64,000 nucleotides of DNA, taken from Icerya purchasi (taxonomy: Eukaryota; Arthropoda; Insecta; Hemiptera; Monophlebidae). Positions 10,396 through 23,057 of the stretch are shown piece by piece; positions within the stretch are counted from its first letter, which is position 1; each line of letters opens with the position of its first letter. The stretch lies in assembly GCA_039619475.1 (NCBI GenBank), contig CM077115.1:236561692-236625691 (forward strand), given 5' to 3'. The notes under the pieces were generated by a model. The model had not been told where the DNA came from, did no database searches, and worked only from the letters and a program-made list of their open reading frames with translations. The position numbers and the translations under genes are program-made.

Positions 10396-12712
10396 ATCAA
10401 CGTTATTATTAACGTGCTTTATTGTTGATGAACGGAATAAAAATATTTCAATTACCGACAGTGGTTAAAGTTCTTTTTTTGAGAATATTGATTTCATTTC
10501 GACGTCTTTTTTCTTTCAGCCGGAAGAACAAAGTTGTCTTATTTTTTGCTTCTCTATTTCCTTTCTTCGATTTTCCGCCATACTGCTGGTTAAACTTTTT
10601 CAGAAATACTGGAGGAGATGGAGTTTTAGGTAACGAAGATGGAAATCCGTCGAAAAAGGTATAGCGCTTGCAACGGAACACAAGTCATTAAATTAATCTA
10701 CGGTGTTGAATGTACATAACGAGCGTAAAGACTATAAATTATAGCGATTTTATGATTTCATTGTCTGACCGTACCGTTTTTTGTTCCTTTCCAAGTCCAT
10801 TTACCTTTAGTTAGTGTCAACCTTTGAACCGTTTCATTTATCAACAAAAAACCATTTCTGTAAATAGCTCTACATTTTAACCTTTGATAACATCGCCCCA
10901 TTTAGCGAAAACTTCGCACTTTTTTGCAATATTGAATATTTTAAAGGTTAGCGCAAATGAAATATTTCTTTCGATAGGGCTAAACCTTTCTCTCTTAAGC
11001 AAAATAATGCCTATTAACGTAGCTAACTGACTATAACAGCGGTAACGGTCGCTGTTAAATAGATTAAAAGATTTTTACCTCCGTAATAGCTTGATACGCA
11101 GTAGAATATTCTGTCTTGTTTTTAATCGCTGCCGTTCATTTCAAGAACCACTCCAAATTTAAAAGTTATCAGTTCGTAATTTTAACCGATCTTTTCCGAA
11201 TACAATTTGAAAATTTCTAAAAGAATTCAATTTAATTTTTCCTCGCTATTTTAGGAATTTACCGCCAAACCATCACTTATGCAATAATTATCTGGGATTT
11301 TTTTTACTTTTCTAATGTCGTAGAATATCGGAAACCGCTTTGTACGGATTATTTAAACCGATTGCGACCCCGATGTTCAATGAAAATTATTACTTTATCT
11401 TTAATTTTTTAATTTAATATCATTTAAAGATTAAAGAAGGTTCTACTTTTCAAAAATAACAAAAATTGTTGCAAAAAAATTTTCAAACAATAAAGAGTAC
11501 AAATTAAAATTTATATTCAACTTATTTCGAAAATTGTCCCATAATCACGATATTGCATGAATTTAAAACTATAAAGAAAACGAAGATAACGTTTAGATAA
11601 GTAAAAACAAAAATAATACCGAAGTAAACTTAGCTGCGAATAATACAAAAGCAGTCGCAAACCAAGAGCGGCTAGTGATAGAAAGTCTTAGGCAGGCCGT
11701 TTATCCGACTCCTTAAATTGCTCAAATTAACCAATGGTTTTATTTGCGGACACGTAGGGTGGCCCTAAAAAGGGGCATTTCTCGGGAGGAATTTAACAAT
11801 TTTGGACAAGATGAAAAATTTAACGAAAAATACGGAATTCAAATAACGAAATGGTAAAAGAAAAATACAAGACGATAACAATATGTGAAAACAACAATGG
11901 CCGACTGATCGACGTTGGAACCATGACGGTGCAGATGTATAATTATTTTAGATAATATAGGTAGCGCGTCTAATTCGTACGGATCTAATCGTTAACACAG
12001 GCGATTCCGGTAGCGACAAGGTAATGAGATATGATGATAGGGGTAGCTTGAAGAGCTACCTGACAAAGCTCTACAAAACCCCAATAACGATCTCACCTTT
12101 GACGAATCGAGGCCGCCACAAGCGCCTACTACTTCTCCAATAGCAACTTGTTGCCTTGTGGTTAGGATTACCGTCCAAAGGATAGGATGTCACCCCGAAC
12201 AAAGTGGTAACTTCTCCCTTTCTCTTCCCTTCCTGTTTCGTTTAATCAATATTCTATCCTACGGCCGCAAACTGCACTAGTGTCAGTGGGTTCGTCGTCT
12301 TAGTTCGCTGCGGCCACTGGATCGTCTATTAGGATCAGATGGGAAACATGAGAGTTATTTTTCGTTTATGATTACGCTTTACATGAAGCAATGACCAACA
12401 ATAGTAGTGGATCACGCGGTACAACAGCCACCTACAGAAGTGCCCGTCTAACAAAAACAAAAAAGTTCCAAGTCAAGGTAAAGCCATTGCTGATCAATAC
12501 CAACAGGTCTCTTGCAATGCTGGTGGCCTTCATCATATTGGTTTGGTATCACATATTTAACATAAGCATTCTCGATTTCAAATAAACAGCACTCATACAC
12601 GGTTATGAAGAAGGAAAGGTGATGATGTGTATATATATGTATATATATTTTTTAATATTTCAGTATTATTGGTATAGAAAATAATGTTTGATCTAAGTGA
12701 AAATAAAAATTC
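10396..12712. other. No gene recognised
   Basis: Mostly unstructured AT-rich DNA. A somewhat GC-richer patch at about 12040-12340 may be an old retroposon (it contains CCTTGTGGTTAGGATTACCG), but I could not define its ends or family. A 64-codon frame at 12391-12585 has no recognisable similarity. Confidence 0.5.
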
Positions 12713-12950
12713 TTTTTTTTTTTATAAACCCCCCCTTTGGGCATGCTAGCAACGGATCTTCGTCCAGAAACGACACGAGGGAAAATAATCAAATGTAGAT
12801 TCGGTCAGCTATTGATAGAATAAAAGAACTGAGGACCGGAACAACGGAGATCGACGGAAATGATAAGATATACAAAGCGCAATAAGGGTTAGGCTGTTTA
12901 AGCGATAATAAAGTGGATTGCAAAGAGGTATGTTCATTCACGTGGGTTGA
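12713..12950 (-). mobile_element. LINE A copy on the minus strand (extreme C-terminus and tail)
   Basis: On the minus strand the sequence ending at 12789 encodes LYILSFPSISVVPVLSSFIL and then SIADRIYI with a stop. This matches FVLSFPSPDIIPVLQSFLSSISNRLFI of the 47.9-kb LINE A copy. The 3' UTR (CATGCCC motif) and poly(A) (seen as T's at about 12713-12724) follow as in other LINE A copies. It is heavily 5'-truncated and is the only LINE A copy found in this orientation. Confidence 0.7.
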
Positions 12951-15089
12951 CCATTTAGATTCAATTAATATTACAACCACAAAACAAACAAAAGAACCAA
13001 AAAAAAACAAACAAATGGTAAACGGTTCTGTAGCCTTAAAAAGGAAAATATCCAGATACGCAATTTAATTGCGAAGTTATTTGCTCTTAACGTGTTCGTA
13101 CTAACTTCCAATTTCATATTCCTTATTCATTTTTTCCAAAACGCACGCTCTAATTTTTGTTATTTTAAACATACTCAGATAATTATGAAATTTAAAAATA
13201 TGGTAAAATTATAAATAAATTAATCATTGTTTTGTTATTTAGTAGAACTTGTGGCGTTGCTGGTTTAAATATTTTTGTAAAAAACCAAAAATTTCGGTAA
13301 CAAAGTATGGATTAATTTATCTACGTTATTTTGTAATCTTAAATTTAATTATTAATCGAGTAAGGAAAGTAACAAAAAATGGAGGACGTGTTTGAAAAAA
13401 TTAATAATAAAAAATCGGAAATTAATATGATCATGTTAAGAACGATTAAAATCGACCAAATTATATATCAGAAAATATCTCTATATACGTCCTCTCTTCA
13501 AGCTATAGAATTCAAATGTTTTTTAAAATATCTTGTTTTCGTGCGGTTATAATTCATATTTGTACACTGAAAATTATATACGCATAAAAAATAAATATTA
13601 GAGCTAATTACAGATTTTATGTTGTGCAATTAGCTAAGTTGCATTATTAAAAATTTCTTTTTTTTAAAATTTTTAACCCGTATATTTCTCCATTGGGTCG
13701 AAAACAATTCAAAAAGCTACACACAAATTCAGAAAATATTTAGAAGATACGAGAGTGCAGTTAATTTCTGAACAACTTAGTCAGTCTATAGCAAAGTCGC
13801 TTTTGCAGAAGTATGGAGTAAATAAAAAAATTATTGGAAAAAATTCTACTCAGGTATAAACATCGGTTCATAATATTAATCGTATCGTTGTAACTGGAGG
13901 GAAACGGTTGCGGTGTGCCGTCTATAATAATAAAACGGTAAGTGTTTCTCCGAATTCCACTTGATATTTACAAATTCCACTTTTTAAAATATATTTATAC
14001 GTGTACATATCTCCATTATTTATATTTTATAAAAATTTAGTTATAATTAATTAGTTTATAACTTGTTTTAAAATTATTTCAGTTTTATCATCAGAAAAAT
14101 GTATATAGATCTGCTTCAATATACAATGCACAGATTAGTGTACACATGTTTCTATTGAGAAAAAAACAAAAAAAAAATGTTTATATTCCTGTGAATTTAT
14201 GTATGTATATAGACGTATGTCCCCAGTGGGTCGCTTTGTACTCATTAGAAAAAATAACTTTACTAGATGTACAAAAAAAAGTTAAGTTAGCCTAATTACT
14301 GACTCTACTGGTAAAAATATAACTAAAAATTACAAAATTCACCGAAAAAAAAAAAAAAATGTTTGGACATATTGGGTTAATTAAATAAATTTCACTATTT
14401 TTAGAATTAAATGCAAGTTTAAAATTTTAAGACATCTTTGGACTTTGTTTAAACATTGTCCGATTTCCAAAAATTTTTTCGTGTTTTCAAAATTTCTAAA
14501 AATGGTGTTGTTTTGGAAAGCACTAGCAAAAAAATTTCCGATTCCGTAACTTTTTATTGTGTATTAAAGGAAGCTCTATGGTTTTAACATTTACAGGAAG
14601 ACTTATAACTTGAAAACAATAAACACATTTAGGGCTATTTAAAATTTTTTTTCGTTATTTACCAATCGAGATTATAATATACACGCCGCAGTTTAAATTG
14701 GCATTGGCGCGTGTTTTGGAAATAGTGAAGAATTTTGATTTTCATAAAGATATTTGACCTTTACAAAATTTTAGTACATCCTTATATATAGTAATAAAAA
14801 AAACAGACTGGAGAACGATTGATCAACACTGATATTAACTCAAAAATTAGGCTCAAAGATAGAGCTTTCGAATATTTGAGTAACTTGATATTTGAAGATG
14901 TCTATTAAAGTACACACTAGTGATGCTCTCAAACTGAAAAGTACGTGATTATCTGACTTCGATAAAAAATATGGTCCTGTTAAACTAAGAAGACAACTAC
15001 AGATCAACCGCTGCACACTAATTAAGAAACAATTGTAACTAAATACAGTGAAATAATCTGGCGAATCATTAACAAGTTAAAAAATGGCC
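12951..15089. other. AT-rich stretch, little recognised
   Basis: Apart from the tentative transposase remnant at 13690-13945, I see no coding sequence, repeat ends or RNA genes here. Confidence 0.5.
13690..13945 (+). pseudogene. Possible piggyBac-like transposase remnant
   Basis: A + strand reading gives FRKYLEDTRVQLISEQLSQS and, after a stop and about 20 residues, GGKRLRCAVYNNKT. The spacing of an FR-x-L helix followed by a KRxRCxVC-like patch recalls the C-terminal, Cys-rich end of piggyBac transposases. The second Cys is Tyr here. The stop, the short length and the lack of flanking TTAA-bounded ends make this tentative. A GTAAGT string follows directly at about 13938. Confidence 0.22.
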
Positions 15090-15385
15090 AACATTGCAGA
15101 ATTATCTGCCTCAACTTTCGCCTTCTCCTTCCTGCATTACTTTGTCGGTTTTTATCTATACCTACTCCATCCTGTCCCTTTCATCCACCATCCATATTCA
15201 TATTCTTTCCCTGTGATCCTGGTATCATATTTTATTTGAATGTGCGACCTTCTCTACTGAGCAGACGTCCTACTATTCTTCGCTATTAGATATCCCTATT
15301 CCTTATAATGCTGCTTGTATTCTCTCATTTCTCTCTGCTTCAGTTATTCCCGTCCTTGAATTTATCCTCTGTCCTTAAGCGTATA
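15090..15385 (+). mobile_element. LINE A copy (C-terminal fragment)
   Basis: Translation from about 15092 gives LSASTFAFS, then after a stop HILFECATFSTEQTSYYSSL, then IPYNAACILSFLSASVIPVL. These align with the LINE A C-terminus (HIFFECPALDSERSVLYSKI; APYNSSFVLSFPSPDIIPVL). Several stops are present and there is no upstream domain. It abuts the tail of a minus-strand LINE at 15412. Confidence 0.65.
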
Positions 15386-15411
15386 CAAATATTTAATTTT
15401 CTCTTCCTTTC

Positions 15412-16430
15412 TATTTTTTTTTTTTTTTTTTTTTTGAAAATACATATATTTATTAATATTCACACATTTCCCCGTCAAGCTAGACGCTTGTCGATGAGTT
15501 TTCATACATTTAAATATGTCTACACTATACTACTATACTATACAATCTTATCGCTGCGTAAATCATTTTATTACTAACTCATCCTATTTTTCCTTACTTC
15601 TAACTTATCTATAACTAACCTATTATTACTATTTTTATATTTTATTTTATTTATTTATTTTATTCCGTTCCTTATCCTTCCTTTTTTTTTTCACTTTTAT
15701 TTATCACTATTTCCGTACCCTTTTCTCTTATTTCATGCTTATTATTGTTCCTATATTTCTCTCCTTCTTTAACCATTCCTATATTTTCTTTTTTTTTTTC
15801 ACCCCAATTTTTTCCTCCTCTATTATTTCTTTCGGCATTTTATTTAACAACTGAGTTATAATGTATTTGTTAATTTTCCCTCCCCTATCTTTGTTTTAGC
15901 TAACGGCAGTTTATACAAATAGTTTTCCCTCAGCATTCTGTTCTTCTTTCTTCCAATTCTATTTCCTTATCTGTCACATTATGTATTCTCATATCTCTTT
16001 ATGAATAAATACATTCCTCTAACGCTCAGTACGTCTTCCCTTTGAATTATTTCACTTTCGGTCTCGTATTTGTGATCTGATATTAATTTCGAGCATTTTA
16101 TTTGCAGTTTACTTATTTTTTCCACGTATGTTTTCGTATTCCCCGTGCCTGAATTCCAAATCTGATTGATACGCAATTTTTAATGTCTTATTTGTTGCAT
16201 ATTTCTTTAAAGTGTATGATGCTGGTAATGTTGCCCTAATTTTCTTTGCGATGTATTCCGTATATCCGTCCCACCTTAAGTGTTGGTCCACCATTACCCC
16301 TAAATATTTATATTGGGTCATCTTCCGGCAATTTATCTTCTCACATTCATTTCTTTTGTCTCACTTATGTACACATTCGTTTGGGTGCATTATTAAATTT
16401 GGAGAATATTCCTTGCGCTAATGTCCTCGT
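15412..16430 (-). mobile_element. Decayed LINE 3' end on the minus strand (RT thumb to poly(A))
   Basis: On the minus strand, 16321-16109 encodes MTQYKYLGVMVDQHLRWDG, then IAKKIRATLPASYTLKKYA and LKIAYQS. In another frame, 16176-15979 continues IWNSGTGNTKTYVEKISKLQ and KCSKLI. A basic end (YLYKLPLAKTKIGEG) follows at about 15900. This is the post-RT region of a jockey/CR1-like LINE. A T-run at 15412-15435 is the poly(A) of the minus-strand element. At least one frameshift lies near 16150. Confidence 0.65.
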
Positions 16431-16589
16431 TGGCAAACAAACAGAAAAAAAGACAACAATACATGGGCAAGAAACGATACCGAGAAAGCTGCTACTTTCG
16501 CAAAGTACCCGTCAACAGTTTTTCGTCCTAATGGCACACCCATAAAAAAAAAAAGAAAAGTTCAGAAACATGTTGATAATTTTATAAGG

Positions 16590-16915
16590 ACTCAGCGCAG
16601 TTATTCTATGCCAATATTCAGACTAATTTCTTTACGTTTTCTTTTTCTTTCAGCTCGCTGACCAAACTTTCATCTTCGTCCTAATTATCTATGACGCTAA
16701 ACATATTTTTTTTGAATGCCAATCCTTCTCAACTGAATGTGGTGTTCTATATTCTAATTCGTTTTGTTAGACCTTCTAACCCTCGCAGTTCCTCTTACAT
16801 ATTATCTATTATCCTCGTTTTTGATTTCATTTTGTCTGTTTTTGACCGGATATGTTTTTAAATGACGCTTTCCTTTCTAACTTCTGGACGTCAATGTGCA
16901 AAAAAGAAAAAAAAA
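16590..16915 (+). mobile_element. LINE A copy (C-terminal fragment)
   Basis: Translation at about 16690-16770 gives YDAKHIFFECQSFSTECGVL and YSNSF, matching CDANHIFFECPALDSERSVLYSKI of LINE A. Upstream LISLRFLFLSA matches the SRFRFS region. An A-rich tail at about 16899-16918 closes it. The reading is broken by stops. About 1.5 kb separates it from the 15.1-kb copy. Confidence 0.65.
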
Positions 16916-16918
16916 AGT

Positions 16919-18420
16919 TAAAAAAAAATCATTCTCAGAAATAAAGTTTATTATAAGAAAATAAATAAAGTTAAATGTTATGACGTAATCAAAGGAAAAC
17001 TTTTACGGAAACTACACGATAAAGGGGTATCGTATATCTGTATCACTTCTCTTTTGCATGTTGAAATAGCATTTTCCATCGAAAGGGAAAATAGCGGAGA
17101 TTATTTTTATCTTCAAGTTAGGAAAACATCCGAAAGAAGTAATTTCCGGTTTTACCGAAAATTGTTCAAAAACTTTTTTTTCACTAGCTACAATAAAACA
17201 AAACAACATTGTATCACCAATCCGGATTTAGAACCATCGTATTGCAATGGAGTCAACAAAATACCACAGCAGCATTTTTAAATATACAGTAAGCTTTCGT
17301 TGGAGTTTTGCATCATAGACTGCTGTACAAATTCAAATCATTTTACTTCTCCATTATTCCCAGTTAATCAGATCACATCGTATTTACACGTATATTTTCG
17401 CGTCAAGTACCAATGGTTTATAGAAGATAACTGTAGTCTCTCCGCAGGAATCGGTTATAATATCTTCAGAGCAGCCTTGCCGATTACAAAAAAATATCGA
17501 TTGTTCGCAACACATTTGTGGACGATACTGCAATTACATTAACTGTCTCATGAATCTTTAAGAAGTAATGTTACAAGTGGTCACCCAATAAATTGCACGT
17601 AAGACATAAACAAATCGATGCAAGACACACCTTCATAAAAAGAAGAACGGAAATTTTCTACCGATAACGTTTAATAGTAAAGTTTAAGTCCGTCTGTTTC
17701 TGTCAAGTATTTGGATTTTTAATGTCGATAAAAGACTAGTGTGCAGAAAGAACACATTAGAAATAAAAGAAAAGAATTTAAAATTTTCACGAATTTTCTG
17801 ATTGATTGAGCGTCGTCCTCAGTTTTTTCAATTTAGTTCAAGCTATGAATATATAAATAGCTACATTGAGATCGGTTTGAAGAACCTGTGGAATCCAGCT
17901 GTGGACTTGTACTTCGAAATCGTAACATATTAGTAATAAAAATATTTCATAAACACAGATTAAAACTAAATATACAAGACGATTTGGAAATAATAAAATA
18001 ATTAATAATAATTTAATTTTAAATAATAACCCACTTTTTAAAATTTAACAATTAATATAATTTATCGATATATCGAACAAATCAACACTTATTGTACAAA
18101 TGACACATATGATATCGTTTATTTAATAATAACTTTATTTATTACTATCGCCATGAATATGGAGTACACATTCCGAAACAAGTCGGCTAATTATATTATA
18201 TATTAATAAAAAAAAATTCTGTAATACGTGTATAATTATAGTTAATAAAGCGTTAAAAACAGAATATGGATGATACTCATTATATAACAAATCTAAAAAA
18301 TATTTCAGTCCAAGATATTGCTATTGGATGCAGCCTGATTTGTCTGAAGTGAAGCCATTTATCGAAACAGGCAGTACAAGAGGTCCCCCTGTCTTTATAG
18401 TCCCACTATACTGAAAAACA
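16919..18420. other. AT-rich stretch, nothing recognised
   Basis: Two overlapping opposite-strand frames around 17012-17281 and one at 17300-17542 have no recognisable family. A pair of short AT-rich inverted segments near 18000-18070 is no better than chance in DNA of this composition. Confidence 0.55.
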
Positions 18421-19260
18421 TATATTTATTTATTTATTTATTTAATAGGACTATACACAACAGCATGAAGCCAATCACAGTGTATACATTAGATCTATAT
18501 ACATGTATATATAATAAATACATAATACATAAGCTGTAAACAAAACACGCTTTATTACACACATACACCAATCACATATAACACACATATGTACACACTC
18601 ACCATGTAACACATAAGAATACACCATATAATGAATTAATATGATTTTAATAAACGATCAATACAAAATAAATTTATTCCTTATGAACATAAAATATCTT
18701 CTCAGTAAGCACTCATTGCAATGAAGTTACACGCGCATTCATATACACGCACACACATACACACATCAACCACATATAACATGTACACATCCATGGCACA
18801 TACAGATGCACATACTATGTGACACACAGGCGAATTAATATAAATTAAGGAATTAAAATTGTTCACATATCGCTAATATATGGAAGAGGGTAGACTGCGT
18901 ACATTTTTAACCAATCCATTGAGCGGTAAAATAATTCAACCATCTGCTTAAACTTATTCATGTTAGTAAAAAACGTGCCAGTCTCCGCTGATTCGTTCAT
19001 TAAGAAATAATAAGTTATTTTTACCGCAGTCAAAAGGGGAGAATTCGTATATAGCTTTGTTCTTTCAAATGGTGCATGTAATAATTGAATTTTTCTGGCC
19101 GTTAATCTGGGAACTCGGAACTCCCAACTTTTGAAAGTAAATTAACATCATTTGTAGTACCAGTCAATAAATTACGTATAAATAAAACAGCGGCAAATAT
19201 TTTCCTTCTATTTTCTAACGTGCATATTCTGAACTCCTTACCGCTCTAAACCGTTAATGG
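18421..19260 (-). mobile_element. LINE 3' end on the minus strand, with (AAAT)n tail
   Basis: An open minus-strand frame without an ATG runs from about 19133 to a TGA at 18863-18865. It encodes WEFRVPRLTARKIQLLHAPF, then ERTKLYTNSPLLTAV, and ends FYRSMDWLKMYAVYPLPYIS. This is the conserved C-terminal pattern of many LINE ORF2s (FRVPR...F.R..Y..NSPL). Upstream the frame shifts (TGTTNDVNLLSK). The 3' UTR is rich in CA dinucleotides and ends at 18421-18446 in a repeated ATTT block, which is an (AAAT)n tail on the coding strand. It is 5'-truncated and dead. Confidence 0.65.
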
Positions 19261-19885
19261 CAAGTTTACAAAATATGTAGTAATGAAGATATACGACTTG
19301 ATCTAAAATTGGGTCGCTCGTAAAAAACCAAATTCGTTTTCAGCGGTTTATACAACGAGCTTGCACTTATCTCGAGTTAAACAATTACGATCTCGAAATC
19401 TTCTCGATACGTAAAGTTTCAATTTTATCACTTCTGCTTTCGCATTTACCACCGGTTTGGCGCGGCTACCGGCCTCGATACATTGCACTTGTATTTTTAG
19501 TTGCTTTATTATATTTCGATCGAATTTTTGCGGATACAAAACAGATCGAATCCATCGTCCTCACAGACTGTCGCTAATACCATCTCTTTGTTTGCTGTTA
19601 GCCGTTTGATATTTGTCGAAAGTTCAGAGCTGGCTCTAAAAAAAGCCGTTTATTCCTTATTTTGTTTCTATTCTCCTTGTTCTTCTTTCGCATTCGCCTT
19701 CTTTAAGTCAGGTTTAACAGCTATCGACGACGGGTGCAGCACAAAATTGGCATGAAAATTGTAAAGATTATTCGCAAGCATGCTATTCCACACCGTTATC
19801 AGAAGCAGTATGTGAATCTGCCCTGAATGAATTGTTATTAGAAATTTTAGCGCCACTAACTGTGTAAAAATTCTTATAGAATTTA
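19261..19885. other. Nothing recognised
   Basis: Short frames on both strands (19348-19539 minus, 19501-19755 plus) have no recognisable similarity and overlap each other. Confidence 0.5.
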
Positions 19886-20070
19886 TTAAGTAAGTCTCAG
19901 ATCCTTGATAAGGTATGATGGATTGTGAAGTCGAGGTTCCCCAATGCATGATGGATCTGAAGAGAATATTGTGGGCCATTTTTTTTTCTCTTAGCCGCCT
20001 TTACTTTTCCCCCCTATATTTATTTGATACCCAATTGTTTCAGGTTGGGTAAACGCTAGAGCGACTTGTG
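19886..20070 (-). repeat. SINE family S1, fragment without tRNA head
   Basis: The segment matches the body of the complete S1 SINE in the same orientation: TTGATAAGGTATGATGGATT, then GATCTGAAGAGAATATTG, then TTAGCCGCCTTTACTTT, then TTTCAGGTTGGGTAA and AGAGCGACTTG. The tRNA-related head beyond GCGACTTG is lost. Divergence from the 4.8-kb copy is visible by eye but not counted. Confidence 0.7.
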
Positions 20071-21888
20071 TCAGGTAAAACTTCTTAGCTACTTTGGCGT
20101 AACGTAGACGTTTAAGAAATAAATAATGTTCGAGGTAATACAGTTGAGGATTCTTAATCATAATTGTGATTTAAATTTTTTTAACATTCGTCATTTCCTT
20201 TTCTTTTTAATTCAAATATACTTCTTCAATGGTGGTAACGTGCCATTGTTGTGGAACTTGTTCCTTTATTCCCACCGAGTACACCGAATTGATAATTTAT
20301 CCAATGTCGTTCATACTTTCTGTCGAATATGCGTTGTTTCTGCAACACACAGATACGAAATGCATTTTTTTTTTTTCTTGTATTCATTCGGCGATTATTC
20401 TAGAGTTAATAGTTTGGTTTTGTTGTGAAACACAAAATCAATTACAAGTTTTAATTTATATTTCGTCCGTTTCACGGAGGATTTTTTAATCACAGAATCG
20501 CCGTGAACAAATTTTAAAGAACACAATATTGCAATTCTAAAATGCCATGCTTAAAATAACAACCCGCCATTAAATATTTCCTTACTGCCATTCTTAGCTG
20601 AGTTATTAATTTCTACCTAGATGGTCGTAGACGATTCGCCATATAGCGAACATTTTATTTTATACGTCATTGCATTTAAAATTTTTTAATCTTGAAAAAA
20701 AAATTATACGCGAGGGATGAAGAAATTTAAACATTATAACATTAAGCAGATATTATTATAGAGGACAGGTTTGTTCAAATAGTAAAACAAACTCGAGTAA
20801 GTACTTAAGGCAATGGATAAAGTAATCAGTTTAGTAAGAATATACGCTACGAGACTTATTCGGATACCGATTTTAATCAAATTCAGTATATTAATATAAT
20901 AAAGAAAAAAATTAAGTGCGTCAATGCTGGATATTTCTAAAAAAAAAAACAAAAAAAAATTACACTAATATTGATTGAAATTACACTAATATTGATTGAA
21001 ATTACTAAAAATAATAACTTACGTAATTCATAATTTTGCTTAAAAATGTCTAAAGTGGTATAGAGTAATTACGATGAAAAAATCTGGTCGTGAACTTTGT
21101 ACAAAACAGTGGCTACTATCGTGGCATACTACAAAATGCCAGATTTCGTTCAATTTAATATGTAGCAGTTTCTCTGTCCAATACATGAATAAATTTTGGT
21201 CTGATATCGGAGTGAATCTTTTCAGTTTTTATTACGTTGACAGTCACCTTAACCATAACAGAAGATTTGATAGAAATCGGTGACCTGAATATCGTAAGAG
21301 ATCTCCTTCCAGGATTTGTCGAAAGATAATAGTTGCGCGTGTGTTGCAAAGCGAATTAATTTATACAACGTTGGTAATTAATAGGATCGAAAAAATTGCC
21401 CGTTCCGATGAAATATAATACATTGAAGCGAAATACTGTCCGCAGTTAGATAGTACATTTACCGGATTATCTTAAAAAAAAGAAACGATAAAAGTGGAAT
21501 TTAAATTTTGTCTCTGATCACACATAGTGACTTGTGTTTTAGCTGATGATGGGTTATGCCCGAAAACGTTACTAAGTAAGAAATTCATTTTATTCTTATA
21601 TTGTTTGTTATAATTGTTTTCTTATATCCGTTTATTAACTTATTATATTTATATATTTAACAAACAGGATGGAAGAAGATTCTTTATTAAAAGTGGAATC
21701 CTCTATCGACACTTCAGAGCGGTTTATCTTAAAAACAAATCGAATCGTATACCGAATCCAGTAATTATGTAAGGATTTTAATTGAAATATTTGAACGTAC
21801 ACTGTGAATGTAGCTAACTTTTTTTTTCAACTACGCATTAGTAAAAAATATTTGTGTATTGAAATGAAACAAAAATTATTTAAATTAA
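20071..21888. other. AT-rich stretch with one short tandem duplication
   Basis: A 21-bp unit (AAATTACACTAATATTGATTG) occurs twice in tandem at about 20960-21003. Otherwise only short chance frames are present. Confidence 0.55.
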
Positions 21889-21942
21889 TTATAATAATAA
21901 TCATAATCATAATCATAATAATAATAATAATAATAATAATAA
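21889..21942. repeat. (TAA)n microsatellite, left flank of LINE remnant
   Basis: About 18 units of TAA, interrupted by TCA units near the left end, stop abruptly at AAACCCTCAGGGG. The same repeat reappears at 23035-23057 after the LINE remnant. Confidence 0.85.
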
Positions 21943-23034
21943 ACCCTCAGGGGCTCACAACTTGTGAGTATGGGTATGGCGCACCCGAGGTACCCTAGCT
22001 GTTCCTCACCTTGTTTCGCTAGTCTATAACTAGTCTTTGGGTGAGGCACCTTTCTCTTCATCTTTTCTGGTCTCCCTTGACTAACTCTTGTATTTTTTCT
22101 GAACCTGATGCTATTAGTGTAAGCGAGGGCTAGGGGTCTTCCTTTCCGTCTATCTACATTCTTCTTCTCTAAAAATCCTTAATCCAAGTTATAACGCGAC
22201 CCGTGACGATGGCTGCATGGCACCTAAGGAATTAGAGGTGTTGCTAACGGAGCCTCTGGGGTACCTTCCGCCCCCCCCCCCCCCCAGAGTATATAGGATT
22301 ACCATGGCGGACATACTTTCTTCCAATTCTCGTGGGAATTATGATGAATACAATATATAATAATAACTTTATAAGAAATACCAGAAGTCGCCTTAATCAA
22401 GCTCGACTACAAAATATCCAAAATAATCGAAATACGGAAAATATAAATCAACCTGTTGAGGATGCTTTACTCACAAGTCAGTCAGCAATTACTAAAACAG
22501 GAAAACCATGGGGCAGCGAATGGCATGGACGAAAGAGATGAATAATCACGTCATATGGTGCTACTACACCATCACCAAACTTGAATCAATACCATTAAAT
22601 AGACCTCAGTTTCTAAAGATATTCCTGGAAACATACCCAGAATATAAAAATATATCCGAACAACGATTAGCAGATCAGAAAAGATTTATAATAAATAGTA
22701 ATTAACAACCCTCGAAAGAGAAGAAATAAAACAAAGTGTAGCACAGTCTTTATATGAAAATAAGTGTATTGGTATGCAAGCAGAACAAAGCCCCATAATT
22801 AAAGAAAAAAATAAAGATCAAACGAATCAAGCTATCCAAAGCCCTGAAAAATATAAATGGAAGGTTTTAAAACATTACAAATTCCAGGATATATACATAA
22901 TAACATACAGAAATCAGTATTAAGTATCTGTAACATAGTAAGGAAGTTCTTAAACCATTAAAATATAATAAAATAATTGTGACTTGATGTAATCCGTCAC
23001 AAATTATAATAACCGGGATATAGTAACCCGAGAA
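21943..23034 (+). mobile_element. Short LINE remnant inserted in (TAA)n, R4/Dong-like
   Basis: A GC-richer leader of about 370 bp, including a C15-type run at about 22270, precedes a frame beginning at an ATG near 22313. That frame shifts almost at once. Coding pieces at 22332-22875 read KPWGSEWHGRKR, NNHVIWCYYTITKLESIPLN, FLKIFLETYPEYKNISEQRL, ADQKRFII and LTTLEREEIKQSV. From memory, the pattern TEQRLADQ followed by a short conserved block belongs to the N-terminal half of R4/Dong-type LINE ORFs; this is inference. RT and endonuclease are absent. The 3' end has a small hairpin (CGGG...CCCG) at about 23014-23030, then TAA repeats. Insertion into TAA microsatellites is the known habit of Dong elements. 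The copy is internally deleted. Confidence 0.5.
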
Positions 23035-23057
23035 AATAATGAATAATAATAATAATA
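23035..23057. repeat. (TAA)n microsatellite, right flank of LINE remnant
   Basis: AATAATGAATAATAATAATAAT follows the LINE 3' end directly. With the left block it brackets the element, as expected if it inserted within one microsatellite. Confidence 0.75.

Noticed and set aside
12040..12340. GC-richer patch that might be a retroposon related to 1305-1500
   Set aside because: Only short, interrupted similarity (GACGGTA, CCTA, ACCA blocks); ends and orientation could not be defined.
18500..18840. CA-rich repeated ACACAC/ACATAC stretches suggesting a CRISPR-like or satellite array
   Set aside because: No regular unit or spacing; it is simple-sequence DNA in the 3' UTR of a minus-strand LINE.
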